A stretch of DNA of 64,000 nt from Salegentibacter sp. 24 (lineage in GTDB: Bacteria > Bacteroidota > Bacteroidia > Flavobacteriales > Flavobacteriaceae): positions 78,726 through 142,725 of the forward strand of contig NZ_SNWE01000011.1 of assembly GCF_004362395.1 (NCBI RefSeq), in the 5' to 3' direction. The position numbers and the translations under genes were made by a program. Below are positions 56,437-63,955 of the stretch, one piece after another (positions within the stretch are counted from its first letter, which is position 1; every line of letters begins with the position of its first letter). The notes under the pieces are model-generated. The model saw only the letters and a list, made by a program, of their open reading frames with translations. It was not told the DNA's origin and made no database searches.

Positions 56437-56568
56437 ATGTTAGGATTATTACTACTATACTGGATAGGTAAATATCATTACAGATTAGCAGGAGAATATG
56501 ACAAAAGCCAGTGGGGTTTCACCATTCTGGGAATAGTAGCTTATTACGCAGATTCCTGTAGTTTGTAG
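56437..56568 (+). pseudogene. Truncated membrane-protein gene joined to the tail sheath region
   Basis: The ATG at 56437 opens MLGLLLLYWIGKYHYRLAGE, followed by a soluble turn (YDKSQWGFTILGIVAYYA). This is the beginning of a small multi-helix membrane protein. After about 37 codons the sense breaks at about 56540-56548, exactly where the opposite-strand sheath gene ends, and the frame stops at 56566. The gene has therefore lost its 3' part at a junction, consistent with insertion or deletion that brought in the sheath segment. The 207-bp gap before it (from 56337) shows no other gene. Confidence 0.6.
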
Positions 56569-57944
56569 CAAAATTTTAAAATGATAAACTCGGCAGGCCG
56601 CACTGCTGCCATACCAATTTCCACGTTCAATTTGCCTTCCAAAATATCCTGCGCCGTCATGGTTTCGCCTAAACCTACCCTTACAAAAAATGCTTGCTCT
56701 GGCTTGGAACCCGCTAGTCCCCCAGCTCTCCAAATAGCTATAAGGTAATTTTGAATCAATGCTTTTATCCTTACCCAGGTATTAGCGGTATTAGGTTCAA
56801 ACACCACAAATTCTGTCCCCTTTTTAACAGACTCCGCGACTGTGATATATAATCTGCGAACAGGAACATATCTCCACTCATTATCATTCCCTGCCAGTGT
56901 TCTGGCTCCCCATACAAGGACACCTCTTCCGGAAAAAGACCGGATCACATTGATGGACTTACCGGTTGACGCGTCCACATTAAGTCCGGCCTGCTGTTCG
57001 TTTGTCACGTTTACCGAGGGAGCAGAGACAGAATTCAGGCTGACATTCGCAGGGGCTTTCCATACACCTCTATTTGCATCTACTTTAGCATATACACCAG
57101 CAATGGCACCGGAAGCAGGTAGGTTAAGGTATTTCCTTTTTATTTCGGCTTCAAAGCTTTTATACACCAAAGGATCGTCATTCTCTACTTCTGCAAGTGT
57201 ACGGCCATTGTGAAGTGGAAGGGTACCTGTTATATTATGGGTATGAGTGATAACAGAGGCCTTATCTATAAAATAATTTAGGGTAGTTAGTAATGTGGGA
57301 TAGTATGCTGCTCCGTATTGGAGGTAATTCATCCCAAGTTCACCTCTGTATTGAGTGATTGCAGTTGGATTCCCATTATGAAACACATCACATATAGTGA
57401 ACCTGTCCTGCAGCTTATTGCACATATTCAATGCATCTTTTACTACGGAACCGTATTCCACTTGATCATTTAGGCTAATGGCATCGGGAAATACGTAAAG
57501 GGTAGGTTCATCTACTTTTTCAGTTGCGGCAATGCCACCAATTAAGCCCTCCAGTGGTTCTGTTCTACCGACTTCAATCCTTCCCGCATCATAATCACCT
57601 ACCGAAACGATGTAGCAAGGGCCTCCCCCATTATTGAAATAAAGCTCAAGACTATGAAACAGTTTGAAGATGCTGGCAATGGGATCATCAGCACTATAAG
57701 ATCTGGAAATAAGTTCTCCATCAGAATACTCATCAGTTAGTGATAGTGTAAACTGCTGGAGCGGTGCTCCACCAAACTTCTCCTTATATTCCAATAGGGA
57801 GGTAATTCTGGTGGCAGAATTGAGCAAGGTAGCATCTTCGGTATAACCTATGAAGGCGGGAATGGCCGTTTTTACACTGGTTATTGGGTCGGACAAAGTA
57901 GATTTTTCCTCAATATAGACCCCGGGCCTTTTTAGTGATGACAT
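56544..57944 (-). CDS. Orphan contractile-tail sheath protein (phage/eCIS type)
   Basis: 466 residues. The N-terminus (KRPGVYIEEKSTL, then VKTAIPAFIGYTE) and the C-terminal domain (SGRGVLVWGARTL, VRRLYITVAESVKKGTEF, FEPNTANTW, EFIILKF) match tail-sheath proteins of contractile phage tails, R-type tailocins and extracellular contractile injection systems. Nothing else of a tail apparatus (tube, baseplate, ATPase, spike) is seen within the window. The last residues (QESA) are read at the junction with a truncated membrane-protein gene, so the C-terminus may be altered. It has an intact frame, but a lone sheath has no obvious use. Confidence 0.85.
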   Translation of the reverse strand: MSSLKRPGVYIEEKSTLSDPITSVKTAIPAFIGYTEDATLLNSATRITSLLEYKEKFGGAPLQQFTLSLTDEYSDGELISRSYSADDPIASIFKLFHSLELYFNNGGGPCYIVSVGDYDAGRIEVGRTEPLEGLIGGIAATEKVDEPTLYVFPDAISLNDQVEYGSVVKDALNMCNKLQDRFTICDVFHNGNPTAITQYRGELGMNYLQYGAAYYPTLLTTLNYFIDKASVITHTHNITGTLPLHNGRTLAEVENDDPLVYKSFEAEIKRKYLNLPASGAIAGVYAKVDANRGVWKAPANVSLNSVSAPSVNVTNEQQAGLNVDASTGKSINVIRSFSGRGVLVWGARTLAGNDNEWRYVPVRRLYITVAESVKKGTEFVVFEPNTANTWVRIKALIQNYLIAIWRAGGLAGSKPEQAFFVRVGLGETMTAQDILEGKLNVEIGMAAVRPAEFIILKFCYKLQESA

Positions 57945-58209
57945 AACTTATAATTTTTAAATTTTTACATAAAGAAATTTACAAGAGGGTGGAATGAAAT
58001 TTCTAAGGTATCTGGTAGGAATTTTAAATTTAGGAAAAAAAATAAATAAAATCTAATCTAATCTAAATTTAACTAACTGCTTATTAGTTATTTAAGAAAA
58101 TGAAAATAGAAATATGCCTATTAAAATTAAGTTCAGCCGTTTCAATGTTTCAGAATACCGTTTATTTAGAAGGCTTTTCAGATTTACGAAAATTCAACTA
58201 CCAAGTTAG

Positions 58210-58395
58210 CCTTTAGCAGACTCCCGTGCACGAAATCTTTTACGCAGCACTGGATCTCCTCAGCAAAGCACTTCTAGAAGGCCACAGTCCCAGCGAATAG
58301 GTAACAGGCCTAATTTGAGACAAATGATTGCTGCTATTAATCCACCAAATTGGTGGGTAGGCATTCAGTTCAAGGGAACTAATAATAGTCGCTAA
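58210..58395 (+). pseudogene. Unidentified coding remnant rich in Arg, Ser and Pro
   Basis: A 61-codon open stretch directly after a TAG (58207-58209), ending with TAA at 58395. It includes PQQSTSRRPQSQRIGNRP and a distinctive end, NPPNWWVGIQFKGTNNSR. A shift of frame at the end allows further sense (NNYVGSPLDGPLTGT), suggesting a frameshift remnant. There is no start codon. I do not recognise the family; proximity to the sheath gene raises the possibility that it came from the same element. Confidence 0.4.
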
Positions 58396-58500
58396 CAACT
58401 ACGTTGGTTCTCCTTTAGATGGACCGCTCACTGGCACGTAGTGTGGACTGTAATCCTTAGGACAAGAGAAGAAAAAAGGTTCTGAACAAATACCTTTGTC

Positions 58501-58523
58501 GGATGCGGGGGCATCTGTTTTTT
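58501..58523 (+). terminator. Rho-independent terminator in the decayed region
   Basis: GATGC / GCATC with a GGGG loop followed by TGTTTTTT, 106 bp after the end of the remnant at 58395. A working-looking terminator in a region with no intact plus-strand gene suggests it once closed an operon there. Confidence 0.75.
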
Positions 58524-58597
58524 CGATAAATAATCAGGAAAAAACCATCTGATCAATGGAAGATAATGACGCTGGTCCTTCTCTTCAGTAACTAATC

Positions 58598-58720
58598 ATG
58601 GAAATTGAGAACTTCAAATCCCAGCAGAAAGAAACAAGTTTTTAAAGTAATGATTATAACAATAGTAATGATGAAGCGGCTGTATCTGATTCCGGGGGGA
58701 CCCCTGAACTTGATAATTAA
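58598..58720 (+). pseudogene. Short peptide gene broken by an in-frame TAA
   Basis: MEIENFKSQQKETSF is read from the ATG at 58598, then TAA at 58643-58645. The same frame resumes as SNDYNNSNDEAAVSDSG and ends GTPELDN at a TAA (58718-58720). Together the frame would give a 40-residue, acidic, Ser/Asn-rich peptide. No known family. It could also be chance; the evidence is composition and frame continuity only. Confidence 0.3.
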
Positions 58721-58945
58721 TTATCTCTTGTTTTAATTTGATTTCATCAGGCTAGTTAATCTATTTAGTTTCATTTTTCTATCCTTCTCTTTAAATACTT
58801 TTCCTCATTCATTAACGGAAAGATCAAAGATTTGATTTAGAACCTAAAGGAGATTATGGTTGGAAATTCAGCTAGATTAGCATTGAAATATCCAGTCCTA
58901 ATAAATCAAGGAAATTAATCAGTTTCTATCTTTCCTTCAATTTTT

Positions 58946-59010
58946 ATGTAAATAACACTTTACATAAAAAATATTTGATTACTTTTGTAAAGTACACTTT
59001 ACTTAAAGTG
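58946..59010 (+). promoter_or_regulatory. Cluster of inverted repeats, operator region of the membrane protein/XRE operon
   Basis: Three perfect dyads lie in 65 bp just before the start codon at 59030: ATGTAAA / TTTACAT (58946-58965, 6-bp gap); GTAAAG / CTTTAC (58987-59002, 4-bp gap); and CACTTT / AAAGTG (58995-59010, 4-bp gap), the last two overlapping. All share the core GTAAA or TTTAC/CTTT. This is the pattern of an autoregulated operator for the XRE protein encoded downstream. Confidence 0.6.
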
Positions 59011-59029
59011 AACTTATAATTACATTATC

Positions 59030-59422
59030 ATGAAAAAAGAACGAAAAAAGAACCTTTACAATCTTGCCATTTGGACTTGGAGTTGGGTGGCTACCCAGGC
59101 AATTGCCTCTTTTGGGCCCAATTACATTTGGGACGATCACAGTGTTTTAACTGCATTGGCAGTATCAGTAAATTTTGTTCACGGGATTTTAATGATTTTC
59201 GCCAACCGAAGAATGTTTAATAATTTTGATGAGCTGGAGCGCAAGATCCATTTAGAATCTTTGGCGTTAACATTAGGATTAGCGGTTGTTATTGGACTTT
59301 CTTATTCTCTACTTGACACTACCAATTTAATTACATTTAATGCAGAAATAAGCAACCTGGTGATATTTATAGGTTTAATTTATTTAGTTTTAGTTACCAT
59401 AAATACCAGAAGGTACGCATGA
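59030..59422 (+). CDS. Small membrane protein paired with an XRE regulator (DUF2178-like)
   Basis: 130 residues with about four hydrophobic helices (LAIWTWSWVATQAIASFG, ALAVSVNFVHGILMIF, LALTLGLAVVIGLSYSLL, LVIFIGLIYLVLVTI). The short loop RRMFNNFDELERKIHLES between helices 2 and 3 is the hallmark of small proteins (DUF2178 type) that are encoded next to XRE regulators in many bacteria. Its stop overlaps the ATG of the regulator gene as ATGA, so translation is coupled. Function is unknown; a stress-sensing role is speculation. The upstream repeats point to tight regulation. Confidence 0.7.
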   Translation: MKKERKKNLYNLAIWTWSWVATQAIASFGPNYIWDDHSVLTALAVSVNFVHGILMIFANRRMFNNFDELERKIHLESLALTLGLAVVIGLSYSLLDTTNLITFNAEISNLVIFIGLIYLVLVTINTRRYA

Positions 59423-59616
59423 AAAACAAATTAAAAGTGCTTCGAGCCGAATATAGCTTTACACAGGAAGATTTGGCGGATATTATTGGTGTCTCAAGAC
59501 AAACAATTAATGCCATAGAAAAAGAGAAATTTGACCCCAGTTTACCAACGGCATTTAGAATCTCTAACCTCTTTAAATTACCAATTGAAGCTATTTTTAA
59601 TTTTGAAGAAACTTAA
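59419..59616 (+). CDS. XRE-family transcriptional regulator
   Basis: 65 residues, almost only a helix-turn-helix (NKLKVLRAEYSFTQEDLADI, then GVSRQTINAIEKEKFDPSLP), with a short end LPIEAIFNFEE. The form is that of small YgzD-like regulators that repress their own operon together with a small membrane protein gene. The ATG overlaps the end of the upstream gene by 4 bp. Operator candidates lie at 58946-59010. Confidence 0.9.
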   Translation: MKNKLKVLRAEYSFTQEDLADIIGVSRQTINAIEKEKFDPSLPTAFRISNLFKLPIEAIFNFEET

Positions 59617-59691
59617 ATGTGACATCTTATTTTTTGAATCTTACACGACCGGTAAACAGAAAATAGTATATGATAAAACAAGTAGATTTAT

Positions 59692-59907
59692 TTGAACTCG
59701 TTATCCGAAAATGCTGACAATTATTTTGTTAACCTAGGCTATCAGTTTACTTTTGAAAAACCAAAAATGGATCTAAACATTAGCTGGCGGAATTTCCTGA
59801 ATACCGATGAGTTTATTAATCCTTACAATAACGAATATTATTACGTGCAAAGTAGTTATCGCTTGCGTCCTTCACAAGTCCTGACAACTTTAAAATTTAC
59901 GCTTTAA
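59692..59907 (+). pseudogene. C-terminal fragment of a TonB-dependent receptor/outer-membrane barrel
   Basis: A frame of about 71 codons that starts abruptly after a stop. It reads as the last barrel strands of a CarboxypepD-regulated TonB receptor: YFVNLGYQFTFEKPKMDLN, WRNFLNTDEFINPYNNEYY, SYRLRPSQVLTTLKFTL. The C-terminal residues before the stop (KFTL) are close to the usual aromatic barrel end. The rest of the receptor (over 700 residues) is absent upstream; a Xre gene stops 76 bp before. Hence this is a remnant, left by deletion or by insertion of the XRE pair. Confidence 0.75.
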
Positions 59908-60111
59908 ATGAACAATTTCATTAAAGAAGCCTAAAAGCGCAAAAATCAACCGCAAAAGAAAACGCCTCACAACATTGTAAAAACAAAGATGCTTGAATCA
60001 GTGGCTAATCGAAACGTTATGCTCGCTTCCTTACATGTTGGAACGTGTGGGGCAGTAGTTAAAAATAACGCATAAAGAACAAAATTAAATTCAAAATCGT
60101 AAATTTAAGTT

Positions 60112-60345
60112 ATGGATATAAATATTCAAAATAAGAAGATCGAATTAATTCAGTGGCTATCAACGCTGAATGACGAGTCCATTATTGAAAAAATAATGAA
60201 ATTGCGAGATAATGAGAAAGCTGACTGGTGGAAAGCAATCTCAAAGGAAGAAAAAGAATCAATCGAAAAAGGGATTCAAGATGCTGAAGCCGGAAAATTA
60301 AAATCTCATTCCGAAGCACAGAAGTTATATGAGAAATGGTTATAA
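60112..60345 (+). CDS. Antitoxin of a RelE/ParE-type toxin-antitoxin pair
   Basis: 77 residues, small and acidic, with an N-terminal helix-rich part (IELIQWLSTLNDESIIEKIMKL) and a C-terminal toxin-binding segment (EKGIQDAEAGKLKSHSEA). Helices and the ending resemble addiction-module antitoxins of the kind paired with ParE/RelE toxins in Bacteroidetes. Its stop overlaps the toxin start by 17 bp. The 204-bp gap upstream (59908-60111) holds no gene that I can support. The antitoxin is intact although the toxin gene is broken. Confidence 0.75.
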   Translation: MDINIQNKKIELIQWLSTLNDESIIEKIMKLRDNEKADWWKAISKEEKESIEKGIQDAEAGKLKSHSEAQKLYEKWL

Positions 60346-60628
60346 AATTCTGTGGACTGACCACGCCCTTTCCGAATTAAAAAATACAATTCAATATTTG
60401 GAGGAAAATTGGTCTGAAAGAGAATTAGAAAATTTTTCTCAAGAACTGGATCATACCATAGAATTAATTTCAAAAAATCCAGAGCTATTTCAGGTTTCCA
60501 AAAAGAAAAATGTTAGAAGAGCTGTAGTTGCAAAATTTAACAGTTTATAATATCGGTTAAATAAAAATTCTATAGAAATATTATCCCTTTTTTCCAACCG
60601 GCAAGATCCGGATAAAATAAAAATTTAA
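60329..60628 (+). pseudogene. RelE/ParE-family toxin gene truncated by an in-frame TAA
   Basis: From the ATG at 60329 the frame runs for 73 codons (MRNGYKILWTDHALSELKNT start, VRRAVVAKFNSL end), then TAA at 60548-60550. The same frame continues YRLNKNSIEILSLFSNRQDP and KIKI, ending at 60628. This restores the usual ParE C-terminus: a Tyr-rich strand then LFxNRQDP. A single change of a Tyr-type codon to TAA accounts for the loss. Full length would be 99 codons. The truncated product lacks the last strand and helix that ParE/RelE toxins need, so it is probably inactive. Confidence 0.8.
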
Positions 60629-60735
60629 TCAGAAAGCAGCGCTAACAGAATACTTCGAACATCAAATGCCTGTCGTAATGAAGCTTTAAATTTGTTGTAA
60701 TAAGAATATTTAAAATTTTGGGACAATTCAGTATT

Positions 60736-61020
60736 TTATTTTGTCCTGGCTTTCTTATTTAGGTATTTTTTAAAGCCTATAACGAATTCTTCATCAATAT
60801 CCTCAAAGCTTATTTTTCTCTTTCCTATATAATCTTCAATATGATTTTGAGCGGCATCCCAGTTGTCGTAATTACCTTTGCTTTCATAACGCTCTTCTTT
60901 CACCTTGTCATAAAAAGTGAGAAAGAGAAGTTTTTCCTTACTTTTATCTTTTATCCCATATTTGCCCTGCGCATACTCGGCCTTTCTAATTGATAAAATT
61001 TGTTCAGCTCTTAATATGAT
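60736..61020 (-). pseudogene. Fragment of a tyrosine recombinase (phage-integrase SAM-like domain)
   Basis: About 95 open codons on the minus strand without a usual start: AEQILSIRKAEYAQGKYGI, then LLFLTFYDKVKEERYES, WDAAQNHIEDYIGKRKI and FEDIDEEFVIGFKKYLN, ending KKARTK at a TAA at 60736. This matches the N-terminal, core-binding domain of Bacteroidetes tyrosine integrases, which act as mobile-element integrases. The catalytic C-terminal domain (R-H-R-Y) is absent; the N-terminus is also lost at about 61020. It is a trace of a past mobile element in this region. Confidence 0.75.
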
Positions 61021-61044
61021 AAAAAAAGGAAAGTAGTAAAAAAC

Positions 61045-61068
61045 AATAGAGGCTCTAAAGCCTCTATT
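61045..61068. terminator. Hairpin next to the integrase fragment
   Basis: AATAGAGGC / GCCTCTATT is a perfect 9-bp stem with a 6-base loop, followed by TAACTG without a long T run on either side. It may be a weak bidirectional terminator or a recombination-related hairpin near the integrase fragment. Confidence 0.45.
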
Positions 61069-61106
61069 TAACTGGTATTTAGTGCTATTTGGTTCTATTT
61101 GTTGTC

Positions 61107-61120
61107 ATTTGATATCAAAT
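61107..61120. repeat. 14-bp perfect palindrome near the integrase fragment
   Basis: ATTTGATATCAAAT. It lies 39 bp from the hairpin and 87 bp from the recombinase remnant, in a gap (61021-61361) with no gene. An attachment-site core or regulator site is possible; neither is shown. Confidence 0.35.
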
Positions 61121-61361
61121 AAAATCACTTATTTATTTTCCGATGCAGTATTTTTTATCCCGCTAAAACACTGGCTGTTTGGAAGTATGAGGTGTAAACT
61201 AGGTACAAGCTATTTCTAACATATCGGAAAAAGTCAAAAAAATATTATCAAATACTTATTTAATAACAAAATCAATTAATTTGCATCTATTATATAATTC
61301 AATTTTTTCATTTTTAAATGGTTTAATATATTTCAATTATAGCCACTATTCCAAACTGTTT

Positions 61362-62312
61362 TTATTTTTTTCTAATATCAGATACATAAATAGGTTTATA
61401 TTTAGTGCAGTAAACTTCAATCCCAAATTTGGTGATTAAAGCCACAATAGATGCCGCAATCATAGAAACACTAAATCCAATATTGACTAAACAAGAAACC
61501 ACAGCGGATTTGATATAACCTTTACTTAAAAAAATGTGCACTCCATTATTAAACCAAGCCTTATATATCTCACTTTCTGGATTGCATAATGAATTATATA
61601 CAACTCGTTTTATAGATTCAAAGACAGTCAATCCTACCTCTTTATCTTTTACCTTTTGATCAGGACTAGGAAGAGCAAGTCTTTCCGCTGAGGGAAGTTG
61701 TTTAGTTGAATAATCGTAGACTAAAAATAATAAGCTTTTTGTGGAGGAAGGAGAGGATTGTCCAATTTGGCTGAAAATCTCATCATCTGTCATAGTCTGA
61801 ATTATCCTTATTGACTCTCGTTCAACTTCATCTTCGTCTAGATGTACAGATTGGGTACTTGTTAATGTTGCAAGTGCTACTTCCTCATTAAATCTATTAA
61901 TGATTTCGGTGTGAAAGGCTTCTCTAGTTCTCTGAGTCTTAATTACCGTATGATTCCTTAAAACTTCTTGAATATAATTTTTTGCTTTTTCCACATCTCT
62001 CATTCTCAAATAACAAATAGCGATTAATGAGGTTGTTTCTAAATGAATTCTAGTATTTTTTCTTATTACTTTTTGATTAGACAAAAGTCCATTAAGAGCA
62101 AAATCACATTTATTTAATTCAATTGATAACTCGTAAAGCTTATTTTTAGATTGCACGAGCCGAACAAAGTGTTTTGTTGGTCTCAGTTGCTTTTGAATGT
62201 CTACAACTAAATTTTTAGCAGTTGAAAAATCTTGTTCCTGAATTGCTTGATTTAACTTGGGCTCTAAAATATGAAGTCGTTCTTTTTGTTTATCTGTCAA
62301 AGGTACATTCAT
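61362..62312 (-). CDS. Helical-repeat protein with C-terminal membrane segment, unknown function
   Basis: 316 residues. The N-terminal 170 residues are alpha-helical, with TPR-like pairs (AIQEQDFSTAKNLVVDIQKQ, ATSLIAICYLRMRDVEKAKN-like order). A polar linker (STQSVHLDEDEVERES) leads to a mid-domain, then a hydrophobic stretch near the end (AVVSCLVNIGFSVSMIAASIVALI, about 270-295), probably one or two helices. No family is recognised. It is monocistronic, AT-rich, and neighbours the nuclease-like gene. Membrane-anchored TPR proteins occur in defence and stress systems, but that is only suggestive here. Confidence 0.6.
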   Translation of the reverse strand: MNVPLTDKQKERLHILEPKLNQAIQEQDFSTAKNLVVDIQKQLRPTKHFVRLVQSKNKLYELSIELNKCDFALNGLLSNQKVIRKNTRIHLETTSLIAICYLRMRDVEKAKNYIQEVLRNHTVIKTQRTREAFHTEIINRFNEEVALATLTSTQSVHLDEDEVERESIRIIQTMTDDEIFSQIGQSSPSSTKSLLFLVYDYSTKQLPSAERLALPSPDQKVKDKEVGLTVFESIKRVVYNSLCNPESEIYKAWFNNGVHIFLSKGYIKSAVVSCLVNIGFSVSMIAASIVALITKFGIEVYCTKYKPIYVSDIRKK

Positions 62313-62460
62313 TTAATTTTGGTTTTTTGTCAAAAAGCTAGTAGTATACAAATCAATTTGCTTTTACATTCAATTCCAGAATATCCTTTAAACAATCTTC
62401 ATGCAATTGTATATATTGATAATTAACGGAATGAAATATGGTTTCAAGTAAAATTTATGG

Positions 62461-63375
62461 TTACTGGTTTTTTAAAGCTTGTTTTACCAGGCTCATAATA
62501 TATTCAAGGTTTTTATCATCATTTACCACTACTTCATAATCGCCATTGCCCCAATGTCCTATTTCCGAAACATCCCGCATAAGGTTTTTGGGATCGTCAA
62601 GATTACCTTTCTTCAGATTGATCCAGATTTTTAAGCCTTTTTTTTGAACTGTAATATCAGCAATATTTGAGTTCTTCTTAAAAGCGATGTAGTCTTTGCG
62701 GTATTCGATTTCAATATCATCCGAAAGGTTAAGTATGGCAGTTTTATAGCTTTCATACAGTTCTATAATTTCATCAGTCTTCCTTCTTAAATGATCCTCC
62801 TCATTATAAACCTTAATCTGCTCAGTAACTGCCTTAAGCTTTTCGTTGTTTTCTGCCAGGGGTTTTATGCTTTCGGCAGATTTACTTTTACGAACCTCAT
62901 TAATACTAATTAGGTTATTCTCATAGCGTTTCACCTCCCACAGCTCTATGGCAATATCCTTAAAATTAGTTGCAGTTTTTTGGTTTTCGGTAAAACCGGT
63001 AGAAACAAAAGCTACCCGGGTTTGGGTCCAATCCACCTCATTTCGTTTCAGATTAGCTTTTAGGGTTTCATTATATTCGATAATAAAATCCGCTTTATTC
63101 TCTAGCATAAGGCTTAGGTAAGTAAAACCCTGGTCTACAACGCTTATGTTTTTACTTCTTTTATATTCAATAATAATGAAGGCCTTAGTTTCTGGATCAA
63201 ATGCCAGTGTATCTATTCGCTTGTTTTTTATACTAAATTCAGATTTCACCAGATTCAGCCCCATCAATTCAAAAAGATTGGTTTCGAAGAGGTTCTGGAT
63301 CTCCCTTTCGAGTTTGAAAGGTTTTTCCTTTAAAAGATTTAATGGATTAATATTATCTCCTTGGTACAGTTTCAT
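62461..63375 (-). CDS. DUF5655-type protein with a PD-(D/E)XK nuclease-like domain
   Basis: 304 residues. The N-terminal half (about 1-150) has a restriction-endonuclease-like core: KRIDTLAFDPETKAFIIIE, followed by YKRS, giving the D-x(n)-E-x-K pattern (Asp about 54, Glu about 69, Lys about 71). The C-terminal half (about 200-304) is the DUF5655 type, ending GHWGNGDYEVVV and a helical tail. These proteins were once labelled predicted transport proteins; the nuclease reading follows from the motif. It overlaps the upstream gene by 4 bp (ATGA), so the two are co-translated. A DNA- or RNA-acting defence role is inference. Confidence 0.75.
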   Translation of the reverse strand: MKLYQGDNINPLNLLKEKPFKLEREIQNLFETNLFELMGLNLVKSEFSIKNKRIDTLAFDPETKAFIIIEYKRSKNISVVDQGFTYLSLMLENKADFIIEYNETLKANLKRNEVDWTQTRVAFVSTGFTENQKTATNFKDIAIELWEVKRYENNLISINEVRKSKSAESIKPLAENNEKLKAVTEQIKVYNEEDHLRRKTDEIIELYESYKTAILNLSDDIEIEYRKDYIAFKKNSNIADITVQKKGLKIWINLKKGNLDDPKNLMRDVSEIGHWGNGDYEVVVNDDKNLEYIMSLVKQALKNQ

Positions 63376-63851
63376 ATATTAAAGTTTATTCCCACTTTAT
63401 TTAACCAATCTTCCCAAATTTCTTCTGAAATTTGTTTGATAGTAAATTTTTCTGTTTCAGTTTGAGAATACGCTATCGAATACCCAGGACTATTTTTAAG
63501 CCAATACAGTTCATAATCATCATTAGCAAGTGAAAAAGATATATTCTCGTCAGTTCTATTTTCTTCTTTAATTGTAATATTAATAGAATACCCGGAAGTA
63601 TCAATTCTATTAATAAATCTAGACGAATTAGATTCTTTAAGTATATTTAAATTCAATGTTGATTCTGATTTTATTTGATTACGATTTACCAAAATAGCTT
63701 CAAATTCTTGCGCGCTACTCTTCAATATCTTTCCGTTCACATTTTCGATTGCTTGTAATTCATCAATATTTTGCCGTATAATATCACTAAGATCTTTAAA
63801 TGATTTTTCTTGGAATTCAATTTTTTGTATGGAATCAAAGTCCTTTTTCAC
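63372..63851 (-). CDS. Small protein co-translated with the DUF5655 gene, unknown
   Basis: 159 residues from a GTG at 63851 (reads KKDFDSIQKIEFQEK); there is no ATG in frame. An open frame continues upstream (TAIPDAGNNSSSKTTRNYK), so the true start could be earlier. The N-terminal half looks helical (SFKDLSDIIRQNIDELQAI), the C-terminal half strand-rich (SGYSINITIKEEN, DDYELYWLKN). I recognise no domain. The ATGA overlap at 63372-63375 couples it with the nuclease-like gene, suggesting the two act together. Confidence 0.55.
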   Translation of the reverse strand: MKKDFDSIQKIEFQEKSFKDLSDIIRQNIDELQAIENVNGKILKSSAQEFEAILVNRNQIKSESTLNLNILKESNSSRFINRIDTSGYSINITIKEENRTDENISFSLANDDYELYWLKNSPGYSIAYSQTETEKFTIKQISEEIWEDWLNKVGINFNI

Positions 63852-63955
63852 TTTATAATTTCGCGTAGTTTTCGATGATGAATTATTTCCCGCATCCGGA
63901 ATAGCTGTTTTGGCCCCTATAAAACAAGAGAATTATTCTAAATTTCAAAAATTAA

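Larger units (their letters stand above)
57945..58945. other. Decayed region with fragments of coding sequence
   Basis: About 1 kb without an intact gene, upstream of the sheath gene. It contains a three-fold ATCTA repeat (about 58051-58066), a short frame MKIEICLLKLSSAVSMFQ... stopping at 58209, and the two remnants and the terminator listed separately. A further protein-like stretch (DLEPKGDYGWKFS, then ISIEISSPNKSRK) lies near 58830-58920 and is broken by a TAG. Confidence 0.5.

Noticed and set aside
59908..60111. Possible integron attC-like motifs (AACGTTATGC) before the toxin-antitoxin genes
   Set aside because: The core does not match GTTRRRY and no paired complementary site was found.
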